Positions 33,620 through 44,702 of a stretch of 64,000 nt of DNA are shown piece by piece. Each line of letters opens with the position of its first letter. The first letter of the stretch is position 1. The notes beneath the pieces were generated by a model. That model did no database searches, was not told where the DNA came from, and saw nothing but the letters and a program-made list of their open reading frames with translations. Made by a program: the position numbers and the translations under genes. The stretch spans positions 5,624 through 69,623 of the forward strand of contig JAENRP010000035.1 in NCBI GenBank assembly GCA_024741835.1, in the 5' to 3' direction. Origin of the DNA: Diplocarpon mali (taxonomy: Eukaryota > Ascomycota > Leotiomycetes > Helotiales > Drepanopezizaceae).

Positions 33620-34612
33620 CTATTCTCTCCGCCAATACGGCATAAATCTCGCCCTGCCTCTCCTAGAATTATGAACTCGCCCCTTGAAGTCTCCCCTCTC
33701 TCTCGGCCCGTCGTTATTCTCTCTGTGATTTTCGCCCATCTTGTTTAGACCCTCTGCATATTGCACGTGGGCATCCCAAGCAGCTAAATCCGTGTAAGGG
33801 CTCCTCAACCAAGCTCTCAACTCATGAAGAAATAGCCTGGTATTTTCCCTCCCTATGAAATCCCTGATCATCTCTTCCGCTTGCGCCTCGCTGCCTTGAA
33901 TATCCACGGTTTTCAGTATCGCGACGATATACTCTAGCAGAAACTCGGCATTATTGGCTCTACGATCGTTGCTGGCTGACGTGGAATCCGGGTTGAGAAA
34001 GGTGAAAACTCGGAGCTCGCGCCGGATCCATTTGCGTGCTCGTGAGACCAGTTCGGCGTCACTGATAAAGAGAGCTGGTGTCAGATCTCGGAACCGAGAA
34101 AATCGGTTGGATCCTACGTGTAGGGAGAAGAGCTGCCTCTCGTACACTTGTCTGCGTCGAAGCAGAGCTGTGTCAGGCTTCTGTGTCGACGCAGTATCAT
34201 ATTCGCTCCTCCGATACGGGCGTCTTGGTCGCGGATCAAAGTTATGAGGTCTTGAGTGTCCCAATCTCGGCCAAGATGTCGAGGTCGAGATTGAAGTGGG
34301 AGGCTGTTTCGTCGTGGCAACCTCATACGTCTTGAACGTTTTTGGGTCAGACTTCGTGAAGCTGTACTGAACCGAGGTTGTTTCGCCCTTGCACAGAGGA
34401 CATGAAGAATGCTCTTGCAGCCAGCTGATCAAGCAGAGGAAATCAAACGAACCGTGTTCACACGGCTGCGCGATTGCCTGCTCGGAAATGCGCTCGAGGC
34501 AGATCACGCAACACTCTTCCTCGAACTCGGTGGATGCATCTTGTCGCACGGAATTCTCTGTGAGAACCATTTCAAGGGCTTGGGAGCGGGCGTCGAAGGA
34601 TTCAGCATTCAT
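33620..34612 (-). CDS. TOPORS-like RING finger protein (putative E3 ligase)
   Basis: 330 aa from the ATG at 34612. A C3HC4-type RING lies at about 34-75: [32 protein letters not shown]. It is followed by TTSVQYSF, which matches the short beta segment after the RING in TOPORS proteins. The C-terminal half has the TOPORS-type helical block [35 protein letters not shown] and [20 protein letters not shown]. It ends in a basic Arg/Gly tail. TOPORS acts as a nuclear ubiquitin/SUMO ligase in animals and has an S. pombe relative; nuclear localisation here is inference. Codons upstream of 34612 are open and a CAG precedes the ATG, so a short upstream exon is possible. It is divergent from SLD2 with 248 bp between starts. 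Confidence 0.8.
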   Translation of the reverse strand: MNAESFDARSQALEMVLTENSVRQDASTEFEEECCVICLERISEQAIAQPCEHGSFDFLCLISWLQEHSSCPLCKGETTSVQYSFTKSDPKTFKTYEVATTKQPPTSISTSTSWPRLGHSRPHNFDPRPRRPYRRSEYDTASTQKPDTALLRRRQVYERQLFSLHVGSNRFSRFRDLTPALFISDAELVSRARKWIRRELRVFTFLNPDSTSASNDRRANNAEFLLEYIVAILKTVDIQGSEAQAEEMIRDFIGRENTRLFLHELRAWLRSPYTDLAAWDAHVQYAEGLNKMGENHRENNDGPRERGDFKGRVHNSRRGRARFMPYWRRE

Positions 34613-34860
34613 CTGCGTGTTGTTTATTTTCTGGTTAGATGTGAGTGTCACAGATGATTTTGAGTAATGGCGGGATGATGATATTTGGGTGGCGACAGGG
34701 GTCAACAAGCACTACTTGATAGGCGATAAGACCGAGCGCGTTTGATGCGACGCGAGGAACATAATTTGAGTTTATCTCGGAGCGACCTCCCCTATACCCT
34801 TCGAATGGATCACACTTCCAAAATTGTGTTGGGCTTTACTCGTGGCTCGGAAATTGGATA
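34613..34860. promoter_or_regulatory. divergent promoter (TOPORS-like / SLD2)
   Basis: 248 bp between two divergent start codons. I saw no clear MCB (ACGCGT) cell-cycle box. Confidence 0.45.
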
Positions 34861-36411
34861 ATGGATAACGTTCAGAAAGAAGAGTTGACGAACAAGTCGA
34901 ATGCGCTACGAGGAGAGCTGAAGATATGGGAGAAAGCCTTCTCTGCTGCCAATGACGGTAAGAAGGCATCCCGAGCGGATATTAAGAACAATCCTGAGAT
35001 CGGTACGAATCCCTCATCTGAAGCCAGAGACCAAACGCTTATTGTGTACCTAGCTGCCAAATATAAAGACTACAACAAGATTCGAGACATACTGTCAGGC
35101 AAATTAGAGCTACCTCCACCTGTGGCAAAGGGCCAGACACCTCGAAAACGGAAGTATGAGGAGGCTGGGCATGGATTCTCGAAACGACAGCTGATTGCGA
35201 ACACGCCTTTGAAGAGAGATCTACAGCCATGGGAAGTAGACCCATACGAATCTCCAACAGTGATTCGGAATCTGTTCACACCTTCAAAGAAAGCGCTAGG
35301 GCCAACACCACAGAAGGATGGGATAGTGCTTGGATTATTCGATTTGCTTCAGGACGATACGGCAGTTCCCACGCCATCAAAGAGGAATGTTCACGAGATA
35401 TCATCAAAGGGTTCGATCCATGCTACACCACGGAAGTTGGGGTGCGAGATCGCTCTGAAGGCAAGCAAGACACCCGGATCCGGGAAGAGATATTTGCTTG
35501 ATGCGTTCTCTACACCCGCAAAGAACAGAATCACCGATGGACCTGCCGGCACTCCCTCCTCAGTTTCAAAGTTGCATTTCTCTACGCCGTCATTTTTGAG
35601 ACGAGATAATCATCGGATGCTGTTGCCAGCTGTAAACGAGAATGAGGAAGGTCCTGAACTTTCCCCGCAGATGGTCCGCGTACCGCGGAAACCGCTCGTC
35701 AGAAGCCTAAGCAGCATGCTTGCTGGGCTGCGACAGATGGAAGACGAAGCCGCCGATGACGACCTCGACGCGCTGCGCGAAATGGAGATGGAATTGGAGG
35801 GCGGCAGTCTCCCAGCACCGCGACTGAAACCCAAGCCTGCTATCCCATCCGCTACGAAGGAGAATGTCCTTGTTGCGGACAGTCAAACGGGGTTGGTCGG
35901 AGCGTTTGATGATGAGGCTCAGTTCGATAGCGAGGGCGAGGAACCGGCTCTGGCAGGAGATGGCCAGCCGTTGAAGGTGTATAAGAAGAAAGGGCAGAAA
36001 CGGACAACGCGGAGGGTGAAGCTGAAACCAACACGCTCAAAACCCACTGCCATGGTTCCGGAAAGCAAGACTCCTGCAGATGGCGACAGCGGCGACGAAC
36101 TTGCCGATTCCGGAACGGAACAGATAGCTCCAGAAACTCAAGTGGAAGCCGGCGAGGCAGCCCCGTTCGAAGATGCGCGGAACTTCGACTCGGATTCGCA
36201 GTCGGAGTATACGGCTTCGGAGGGCGGGACGAGGTACAAGAGGCCGGATCAGGGCAAGAAGCGCAAAGGCATGACGAAAGACGGGAAGATTCGCACTGTG
36301 GCAAGGAAGTTCAATGCCATCGCTCACCAGAATTTCAAGAGATTGAAGTTGAGAAACTCGGGAGCGAAGGGCGGACCCGCACATAATAGTCGGTTCAGGA
36401 GGAGGAAGTGA
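34861..36411 (+). CDS. SLD2: DNA replication initiation regulator Sld2
   Basis: A CDK substrate that, once phosphorylated, binds Dpb11 and lets the CMG helicase assemble at origins. Two exons (34861-35002, 35054-36411) encode 499 aa. The N-terminal Sld2 motif reads LRGELKIWEKAFSAANDGKK then ASRADIKNNPEI|AAKYKDYNKIR. The join restores the conserved DIKxxPEIAxKYKxYN. The 51-nt intron has no stop and keeps frame, so a naive ORF reads through it. Many Ser/Thr-Pro sites follow (GQTPRKRK, NTPLKRD, ESPTVIRNLFTPSKKALGPTPQKD, FSTPSFLRR), as expected of a CDK target. The C-terminus is highly basic (KPTRSKP, GKKRKGMTKDGK) and likely binds DNA. It is divergent from the TOPORS-like gene. The call is secure. 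Confidence 0.92.
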   Translation: MDNVQKEELTNKSNALRGELKIWEKAFSAANDGKKASRADIKNNPEIGTNPSSEARDQTLIVYLAAKYKDYNKIRDILSGKLELPPPVAKGQTPRKRKYEEAGHGFSKRQLIANTPLKRDLQPWEVDPYESPTVIRNLFTPSKKALGPTPQKDGIVLGLFDLLQDDTAVPTPSKRNVHEISSKGSIHATPRKLGCEIALKASKTPGSGKRYLLDAFSTPAKNRITDGPAGTPSSVSKLHFSTPSFLRRDNHRMLLPAVNENEEGPELSPQMVRVPRKPLVRSLSSMLAGLRQMEDEAADDDLDALREMEMELEGGSLPAPRLKPKPAIPSATKENVLVADSQTGLVGAFDDEAQFDSEGEEPALAGDGQPLKVYKKKGQKRTTRRVKLKPTRSKPTAMVPESKTPADGDSGDELADSGTEQIAPETQVEAGEAAPFEDARNFDSDSQSEYTASEGGTRYKRPDQGKKRKGMTKDGKIRTVARKFNAIAHQNFKRLKLRNSGAKGGPAHNSRFRRRK

Positions 36412-36917
36412 GAAGACGAGAGAGTATGGAGGAGCGACTTGAGGAGAAGAGCGCTAGGACTAAATTAGACGACTTGATGAAGATCTTATGTTATTTCACA
36501 CAAGAGGTGTTATGGCCTGAAGTTGAGTTGTATGGTATGGGTGATTCTTATTCGGGTGATGTTTACAATGTCATTCTTTCCTCATGCCCGTTATCCAGTC
36601 ATGATCCCCATACATACAAGTCGGTTCCCCCCAACGATTCATAATTAACATCCATTTCCACCTGCCCTGTTCATCATGCATCATTCAACCTCTGAATCAA
36701 GGTCCCCCCCAAAATGTCAAGCCCAATTCTGGTGAACTCCGTCCCAAATGCGTGTCGATTCATTTATACACAATCGAATCTAATATCGATCCAAATATTT
36801 CCTCTTTGTTCAAATCAATAGAAGAGGTTCCACTGGTGTAATGGCGCTCATCATGCTCGCCGAAAGGTGCCATTCAAGCTGCCCCTCTGCATCGTATGTG
36901 ATGTTGATGAGCAGGTA
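36412..36917. other. convergent 3' intergenic region
   Basis: 506 bp between SLD2 (+) and the Fig1-family gene (-). It is AT-rich and must hold both 3' UTRs. No gene seen. Confidence 0.45.
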
Positions 36918-37862
36918 TCAAGAAAATGCTTCGCTTAACACCCGAATGCTCAAAATCATAACTAGAAGCCCTATCGTGACGATGATGAGGAGCGCGAATC
37001 CGAACCAACCGAGTACCATCGCTATGGTCCCGACACCGCTGCGCACGCTGCCGTTTCCAAAATCTTGGGCGATAATCGAGGCGGCAACGGAAGCTGTGTG
37101 TTGCCATAAGACGGAGACCAGGACGAAAATGGAGGCGATGAAGATTATGGCCAGAGCGATTTGTGAGACGGGCCGAGAAGGGAAAGGTTTGACTTCACGT
37201 TCGCTGCCGTGGGCGTCTTCTTCTTCGTGCCAGCCTGGAAAGCTTGCAAGTAGCAGCAGGCAAATGAAGGCGAATATGATGGCAATGATACTAGGACCCG
37301 TTAGAAGGCGGCTCAGAGGTTAGAGCTTTAAGACTTACATCAAGTACGGGAATACAATCATATCCTTGAATTGACTGGCAAGCCAGACCAGGTTCAGAGG
37401 ATCTTGAGTCAGAGAGATCTCGTTGGCGAGAGACGTGGCATTGTTACTACACAGCCATGATCCTCCATCTGGGTTAATACAGATGCCGAAGTATCCGACT
37501 CTTGCTGCTAATACGGCATCTCCTGCAATGACAGCTATTGCATTGTGCACGTTGAAGTCGACCTGTGCGGTCGAGGGCTTTGGCGCATAGTCTTCGTAGT
37601 ATATTGAAATGAGAAAGATGTCAGGTATGAGCGGTGATGATGACGAGCAGCCTGCTAACAAGAGCGCTGGGAGACTGTTAACTTTGCTATGGGGCCCGGA
37701 AACAAGCACGTACAAAGTAATATGATGGCATTCGCAATCAGAATCATAAGTACATGATGGTAGCCGAGGAATGGTATCAGCCCTGCCGCAGGTTAGCTAC
37801 TGTGGTATGAGAGCATTCTTTGGAGACACACTCATCCACCCAACCCGAAACCTTTGTGCCAT
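36918..37862 (-). CDS. FIG1: Fig1-family membrane protein
   Basis: Fig1 proteins are four-pass membrane proteins needed for low-affinity Ca2+ influx and membrane fusion during mating and hyphal growth. Four exons (37862-37832, 37782-37714, 37654-37339, 37290-36918) encode 262 aa. Exons 1-2 give MAQRFRVGWMRLIPFLGYHH then the first membrane segment (VLMILIANAIILL). The extracellular loop has the family signature AARVGYFGICINPDGGSWLC and DPLNLVWLASQFKDMIVFP, with two Cys. Three further hydrophobic segments follow (IIAIIFAFICLLLLASF, IALAIIFIASIFVLVSVLW, IAMVLGWFGFALLIIVTIG). The intron 2 acceptor is a tandem TTAGCAG, and both AGs keep frame. All junction phases agree. The family is secure; mating or growth function is inferred. 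Confidence 0.88.
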
Positions 37863-39731
37863 GTCTCCCTAGAGACCCGTTTCTTGTTCAGGAATGTCAA
37901 CCCCGTCCGCCGTCGGAGCGACGTTGAGTCGCGGGAGTGGAGCTCAGCAACGTTGAAGATTCTTTGATGTGTCAGAGGCTGGATCGTGGAATGCAGCAGC
38001 GGCGGTGATCTCGAAGACTGCAGATCTCAACTCGGGGGATCGTGTGGATGATGTGGATGATGTGGATGATGTACGCGGAATGATAATTCTGCAAAAGTTT
38101 TTTACAACAGTCAGTGTTAACAAACAGTATATGCAGGAAGAGTTTGGGAGAGAGTTAGAAACTCAGCAGCGGAAATCCTCAAAGCCGTCCGTCAAATGGT
38201 ATGCGTATCGGAAAGAGTAAATCTCGGTGGCTGATCAAGTGCTGCTACTGCGCCATTTCATTTTCTCTGAGCTCAATGAAAACAAAGATGGCTGGAGGGT
38301 CAACAGGGCAACGCGGGGGTCAGCGGTTCGCGTAATTTAGCGGGCCCCTAGCTCCAGCCTCATGGAATTTTCAAAGGTATCTTCTTGTTTTCATTCTAAC
38401 AACTTTTGAACTGAGTACATAGGGTAATCTTTCTCTTCCCTCTGAGACGAGCAAGCTTCACTGATCTCGCACTGCTCATCTCAATTAACATCATAAACAA
38501 GCTCTAAGCCTGCCACAGCAATCTGTTGTTACGGCAATGTCATCATGCATGATGGGCCACGACCCAAACCAACAAGTGATTGTTCCACTCTGCCCCTGCT
38601 GGCCAGCTTACTTTTTCTCCAGGTCTTCGATCAGTTACAGGGCCAGATGCCATGTTGTACCCTTGTTAAATTCACAAAGTTTTGCAAGCTTACTTCCTGC
38701 GCAGAAGTGTCCCTGAGCTTTTATCTATCCCACTACCCTTAGCAGCCAGAGACAATAACCTGTGCGTCCCGATCAGCATTGCAGCTGGAGCCCTACCAGG
38801 ACACCTACATTGTCCACTCCAGAAATGGTCTAAAAGAGGAGTATGATATAACCAAGGAGCTCCTTTCTTTTTATCCCCGTACTAATACAATGGACTCGTA
38901 GAGTCGGCGTACATGTAAACCGTCCTCCCGGTTACAGGTTACAGGCCAGAGTTTTCTGAAAGTGCTTGAAAAGAGGCTGCTACTAACATGGCAGTGCAAG
39001 ATAGAGAGAAGTAAATGGCATTGGACTTCATTGACCGTTGGTATTTTGCCACTTCGATATCTAGGAAATGTTACCAGGGGAGAGGTATACTCCAATAATT
39101 GGCCTTGATATTGGAGCTCTAGCACATCCAGGACAACTCTCAAGACATGTAGAGCAGCAGTACCTCTGAAAGAGCTTCAAGCTATTCTGAAGATAGAAAA
39201 GTGACTCTCACAATCCTCGGCATGACAGAAGCAGAAGAATCTTCTACGAAATCTTTTGATAATTCGTGGTACTTTCGGCATATAATATAACCAAGCCTCG
39301 CAGCTATAAGTTTTATTACTTACTACACGCTTCGTCATGATGCCAATGTTGCTCTGTTGTCATACCTCAGTTCGCTCTCCACTCACATTCCGACTGCACT
39401 TCGTATCAGTCCGTTTTAGTCTGTGCCAGCGACACACCTCGCCTGATAACATCTCACTATGCATAACACTACTTCTTCCATGACGTGCCCAAAGATGTGT
39501 TGTCGCAGATCGCTTGCTCAACTGCCAGTGATACAAGGCCTTTTACAGCGGAGCTCTCTGCATTCTGATCTTCTTCAGACCTCGGCTATGTCTGTTCGTG
39601 AAGAAGTACAACACTGCGATATGTGACACGGAGTCGCTCTTGAAACTTCCCCTGTCTCGTGACGTCCCGGTTTTCTCTGCTGGCTATCCTGAGGAAACCG
39701 CCTGCCTACTTTCAACTACACCGCCCATGTC
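37863..39731. other. intergenic region
   Basis: 1.9 kb of moderately AT-rich DNA with no recognised gene. A 9-bp unit (gtggatgat) occurs three times at about 38043-38072. Several short unconvincing ORFs. Confidence 0.45.
38043..38072. repeat. 9-bp tandem repeat (gtggatgat x3)
   Basis: Three direct copies of gtggatgat, the last leading into gtacgc. Confidence 0.75.
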
Positions 39732-40863
39732 TCACATCCCAGCCCAGACGTTACCTACCAGCCGATTTGCGATTCGCTCAACATAATGACCTGTGGCTGT
39801 AATGCCATCGGACAAATCATCCCGATTTACTCTTCCAGAATTGTATGCTCTGCAAGCGTGATACCAGTTCTGATCCCACTGATAACTTGATGAAGAGCTC
39901 GGAGTTAGTATGGCTTACTGAAGTGGTGTATAGGAACAAAAAGAGTAACTGAGGAGATGGCGAGTATTTGCAATGAATACAGCGTATCCATACCTCCTGC
40001 AACAAGCTTGAGAGAGACAAAACAGACTCGAACGGCACTCACTAGCACTGAATCAACCCATCTCCATGCCTAGTTCCCTGAGCCCCATCTCTAATCATTC
40101 TTTCAATACACCATTCCGGATATCTGGCATCCCATTCCTGCCCATTATGAGCTTGCATCAGACCTGTGTTTTTGATAAAGTCAGGCGCTGGCGAATACGT
40201 GGTCCCTACTCGTACGTTGCCTCCGGATTCCTGCATAATTATGCAAAGGATTACTCGAGGGTCGACTCCGGACTCGTAGGCAACAATCGGGATCCACTTC
40301 TTGATGTAGGCTACTTCACTCGGGGACGAAGAGAGTAGCATGAGTCGCTCGTTGGTCCTGAGAAGGTGTTCGTAGCTTGCCCAGCGTGACGGGTGTGGGA
40401 AGTTGGTTGCTGGCCCGGAAAGGTTCTCGTAGCCTGGGATATGATTGTGTGGGTGTATGTGCTTGATTCCCCCGTGACTGCTAGGTGGCGGCTTGTCTGG
40501 AATATTGATGATTTGGCCGACTTGCAGAGACTCTGGCTTCACTCCTGGGTTACATGACTGAATGCCGGCGATGTCGACGTTAAACCTCTGTGCGATGGCA
40601 GCAAAGGTGTCGCCCGAGTTGACCTTATACGACCCAGCAGCTGGAGCCATGATCGGAGCTACCGGCGTATGATAATAAGGATCCGTATGGGTAGCTGCCG
40701 GAGCAGGGACGTTGATGACTTGGCCGACCTGCAAGGTCTCGGGCTTCACACCTGGGTTCAAGTCCTGGATGGCGGAGATTCCCACATTGAATCTTTGCGA
40801 AATGGCAAAGAAGGTGTCTCCTGAGGCAATGGTATACTTCCCATCACTGCCTGAGCCTGACAT
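39732..40863 (-). CDS. two-LysM protein with lytic-transglycosylase-like (SLT) domain
   Basis: Two LysM modules bind N-acetylglucosamine glycans: residues 10-53 (YTIASGDTFFAISQRFNVG to LQVGQVINVP) and 78-122 (close copy, SYKVNSGDTFAAIAQRFNVD to LQVGQIINIP). A lysozyme-like SLT domain follows at about 185-320: PIVAYESGVDPRVILCIIMQ then ESGG, with putative catalytic Glu212, the SLT hallmark GLMQ (KNTGLMQAHNG), and GDGLIQCYYQWDQNWYHACR followed by AYNSGRVN. I propose two exons, 40863-40043 and 39885-39732 (324 aa). The junction restores QC|Y and the AYNSG motif, ending RIANRLVGNVWAGM. Without splicing the ORF stops after GLIQC and loses AYNSG. The acceptor (CATCAAG) was chosen by frame. There is no signal peptide, so its site of action is unclear. 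Peptidoglycan is the usual SLT substrate; activity here is inferred. Confidence 0.8.
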
Positions 40864-43213
40864 ATTGAGGGCTGGGAGACTTGAGCCGGTTGGATGTTCT
40901 TGGCACTGGGTTATAGCTAGGTTGAAGATTCGGAACTCGCAGTCGCTCTGATGTACTTTGTGAGTACCTACGTCTGGGTCTTTTTGAGTACCGTGTCTCG
41001 TGCTTCGACTTTTGAATTCGGTGAATGCAAGAAGTGCGAATCTACTGAGACCTCGTGAACGTGCAGACTCAAGTGAAAAGGCGAGTCCGGAAAGCCCGGA
41101 GATTGTCTAATGGAGCTGCTCTTTATTTTGTCAGACACATCCATGGGGCCTGTTAACTATTTATCTCACCGGTTGTGAATTTGAATGTCGGCTGACCGGG
41201 ATGGCGTTGATGTCTAGTGACCACCGCGTAGCTGTGGTCAAGTCAACTCCGCCACTCTTGAAGGAACGGAGGTGCCTGGTATCTCAGTTTCAAAGCATCT
41301 CAATCTCCATGCATAAGAAGCTGTTTGAACCACCGACTTCCATTTGATGAGGTTGGGATCTGACAATGAAGACGACGTTGCTAAGCAATATGGCTGCGTT
41401 AAACTTTTCTCACCGTCCTCAGCATGTTGATACCCTGGTGATCCTCACGACTGACTGCTGCTTGGAACGCACGGCCTTCGCTGTTGTTGCGCAGCACGTA
41501 AACAGCTCCAAATTATCCGTGAGAACTACCTGGTAGTAATTGCTCGTTACCGGCTACGGAGTCGAGCATATTCAGCGCGAGGTTGTCGTCGTCGTGTTAT
41601 CTCTGGAAATTTGATTTTGCCGCTTGAAGGGCTGAGGCAAAGACGACAAGGCGAATGTTTTGCCTTGTGTGTTCTGGTCGTATCCCAGCTCAAGAAATCC
41701 AAACTGATGAGGCCTTATTAGCGCCAACCTCAGCCCCAGCGGCGGCGGCGCCATATAGAAAGTACTGATAGGCCGCGACCAAGGCTACCTGCTAGGCATC
41801 TGCTGAGTGACTAGAGTATTTTAGAATCCTTTTAGTACATGGCCAAAGACTTCGGTGCAGTCTCAGTCGTCTGCTGCGGCTTTCCCTTGAATGTCCGGCG
41901 GCTTATGACTGATCAGGTTTGGCGTTTCTTCATCAACACATACGGAACGCTCAATACCCTCCCGAAGTTTTAGCTGACCCCACGGAGTCTTGTGAGAGTC
42001 TCGCAAAGAATTGGGTACATCTGGCTCAATTCGTTACGCCAATGGTTCTTCATTTACTCTTAGCAGTCCAACTCGGCTGTGCACGTAAAACATGACATTA
42101 TCCACACAGTGAAGAAGGCTAACTTCTGATTTAGGAGGAATTCTTGGTCTGGAATATCTATGATACTATTCCTGCTTTAAATTGTTGTAGGGAGTCATGC
42201 GTCCCGTGTTGAGGCACTTGAGCGAGAAGTCACTCGGTATTTAACTTGATGTCAGTAATATACCTATGTATGATCAAATTAGCTCTATTGATATTCATGT
42301 TTCTTAGACTCATTGGCTTCGCTTGCCTGGTCGACTGACGAAAAGCGCAGGCCCTCACCGACGAAAGTTCCCCTTGGTTGATATTTAGAGGCGCAAGCTG
42401 AATATCTGTGCTGACAAGGACTGACTCCGACTTCCCCCTAGTCAGCTGGGGTTGTTGACGGTGCCTCAAACCCGGGTAAGAACATCTCTGAATCTCCAAC
42501 CACGGTCAGTTGCTAAATACCTAAGACCAGCCAATCCGCCGACAGGGCACACTGAGGGAGTATATTTCATGAACGCAGCCAGGAACGGACAGTGGTGGAG
42601 CAACTTCGCCTGACATTCCAACATGGGCAACAACGCTGGACAGATTCCTGGGGCTTGGCTCAATATCAACAAATGGGTGTAATCATTGGGAAGGGAACCA
42701 ATTCCCTCGTCAGCCTGGCATCCGATCGTGTTGACAAATCACTCAGTCCGAATTAATCGACACGCAAAATATGGGATGACAAAAGTCGATCGAAAGGAGA
42801 GTCAACGCCAACACGCAGCAAACAAACAGCTGTACTACTTGTGGAGAGACAAGCAACAAGCTTCCTCAATTTTCCATTTCCCAGGATGGGAATCGCCTCT
42901 TACTCGCTACTCCTGATACATAAGAGGCTGTGTGTAATGCAGAGACTTCACGAACATTGTCTGTGAGCATGGTGAGCAAGGGTTTTCACAAAAGGAGAGA
43001 TTTAGTAGGGGATATTGAGTGCTGGCACTAGTTGATAATCTATAAAACATGCCTTTCTGGCTCCTCGTTACAGCTTTGTCCCTCGATAGCTGTGGAAGAC
43101 CCAACTGCGTTGAGGTGTAGTGATGAAGGAAGACACATTCCCATAGTACTAGCTGCCTAATCCTCTGATATTTGCAATTAGCAAGGTCGTTATGATTTTG
43201 CAGTCTGAGCTTT
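40864..43213. other. intergenic region
   Basis: About 2.3 kb without a recognised gene. ORFs are below 95 codons and lack motifs, for example 42466-42672 (-) and 42230-42499 (-). No repeat or RNA gene was identified by eye. Confidence 0.4.
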
Positions 43214-44056
43214 TCAACCTAGAACCTTCTCAGCAGCAGAGACTGAATAAATTGGTTAGCGTTAGTATCTGAGATTGGTACCGCCAGGGTACTTACCATC
43301 GAGGCCAGTGTTATCTGGCTCAACGTGTAATGCCTTGACCTTTCCACCCTCAATTTCCAGAGCATACCGCTTACTTCTCGGGCCGCCAAAAATCGCAGCT
43401 CCGTCAAAGCTAAGATCCAGAGCTTCAGTGAACTTGGCTGTGGGGTCTCCGAGGAAACGAATCTGTGCAGAGTAAGCACCCATGTAAGAACGAACACACT
43501 GCATGTTCATGTCGTCGAAGTCCTCCCGTGACGCGTGAGCCAGAGACGTACACCTGAGCTACCAGTAGGATCTAGAGAATCGGCCCAAGCCTTAGTGCTG
43601 GGAGGGTCAGGATATATCATCAGTCTTTTCTTCGATTTAACTCACACGAAAGGATCGTTGACGGCAACCACAAAGACCTCACCGGCACTCTTTAGGTTTT
43701 TGTGCTTGATGTAGCCTGGGATGTGCGAATTCGAGCACGAGGGGCCTCGAAACCAATCAGCAAAATTGGAGGATTTCGGACTCGAAAATTGATGGAAATC
43801 CAGGTCTATCTTATCGCAGGGCTCACGAGTTCTTACTAAACGCAGCTGGAACACCAATGATCAGAGCCTTGCCAGTGATGTCTTCACTCAGATTGACCTT
43901 GTTGCCAGGGGAGTTCTCAACCAAAACATCGAGGTTCGGCAGCTTGTCGCCGACCTTAATAAAAGAGCGAGCGGAGGCGTGGAAGCCTCTGGTGATTGAG
44001 CGCGGGGCGGGAGTGGGAGTGAGTGCGAAGCGGCGGAGGACATGATTCGATGCCAT
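43214..44056 (-). CDS. mitochondrial Prx5-type peroxiredoxin (1-Cys)
   Basis: Thiol peroxidase reducing H2O2 and alkyl peroxides. Five exons (44056-43837, 43745-43646, 43597-43552, 43462-43297, 43242-43214) encode 186 aa. The first ~32 residues (MASNHVLRRFALTPTPAPRS, then ITRGFHASARSF) look like a mitochondrial presequence. The active-site block is GVPAAFS|PSCSNSHIPGY, with the single cysteine of the mature protein as the peroxidatic Cys; the usual Thr before it is Ser/Pro here. VFVVAVNDPF|VTKAWADSL, RFLGDPTAKFTEALDL and the C-terminal LDVSAAEKVLG complete the Prx5 fold. No second Cys exists, so reduction must come from glutathione or another thiol. All five junctions are phase-consistent. 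Ending exon 5 at the TAG at 43219 would need the wrong frame. Confidence 0.9.
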
Positions 44057-44702
44057 TATTTAGAGATGATTATAGAAAAGGGAGGATGATTGTGATGATG
44101 GCTTGGCGGAGGAGGTTGAAGTTGACTGAAGAATACACCAGGTGATCAGGTAGGTAGCGTCCTCTCGCTTAAGATACCTTGTTATCCATCATCCACAGTC
44201 GCTAACGACATTTCTACCCGCAACCTCCTCCATCCTCCTCGTCTTTGGTCCGTCTTAGATCAACAGTTCTCGACAGAATCTGGTGTTTGCAGCCGCTGAC
44301 GATCAAACATCGCTCGAGGACTTGAGGACTCGGAATAACATTACTTTTATCCCTGGCAAGACGAATGCGCGGAGCACTACATTCCCCGGCTATGTGATCC
44401 TGTCTGGGCTCACTCTTATTGGAGCGCATCCCCCCCAAAACCTGGGGTCCAAAGAGCTGGGGTAAGAAGTGGGGATGATGATGGCTTCACTCAATTCTTG
44501 AGAACATTTTGCGGGGGAAATACGTCTGCGGGGAAGACATAAATTCTTCCGTCCCCAGATTCCCGATGATAGGAAAACGGCCGACCTCGGTCTTTACTGA
44601 CCCGGCGAAGCGTGTGTATAAGTTCGGGGGGATTTTTTCTCATTTTCTCTCTTTTTTTATTCTCGTGAGTGCCTGCTTAGTATACGTTCCTGCACCTACA
44701 TC
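44057..44702. promoter_or_regulatory. divergent promoter (Prx5 / GH93-like)
   Basis: 646 bp between two divergent start codons. A run of T and CT (about 44634-44660) precedes the secreted glycosidase start, as in fungal core promoters. No regulatory site assigned. Confidence 0.4.

Noticed and set aside
36841..37323. 160-codon frame on the + strand
   Set aside because: Antisense of the last exon of the Fig1-family gene, which has conserved membrane segments on the minus strand.
39817..40038. 73-codon minus-strand frame after the LysM-SLT ORF as a separate gene
   Set aside because: Its DNA overlaps the second exon in a different phase. The correct phase gives the SLT motif AYNSG.
43219..43497. 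Prx5 ending at the TAG at 43219
   Set aside because: Splice phases put the last exon in a different frame, which gives VSAAEKVLG and a stop at 43214.
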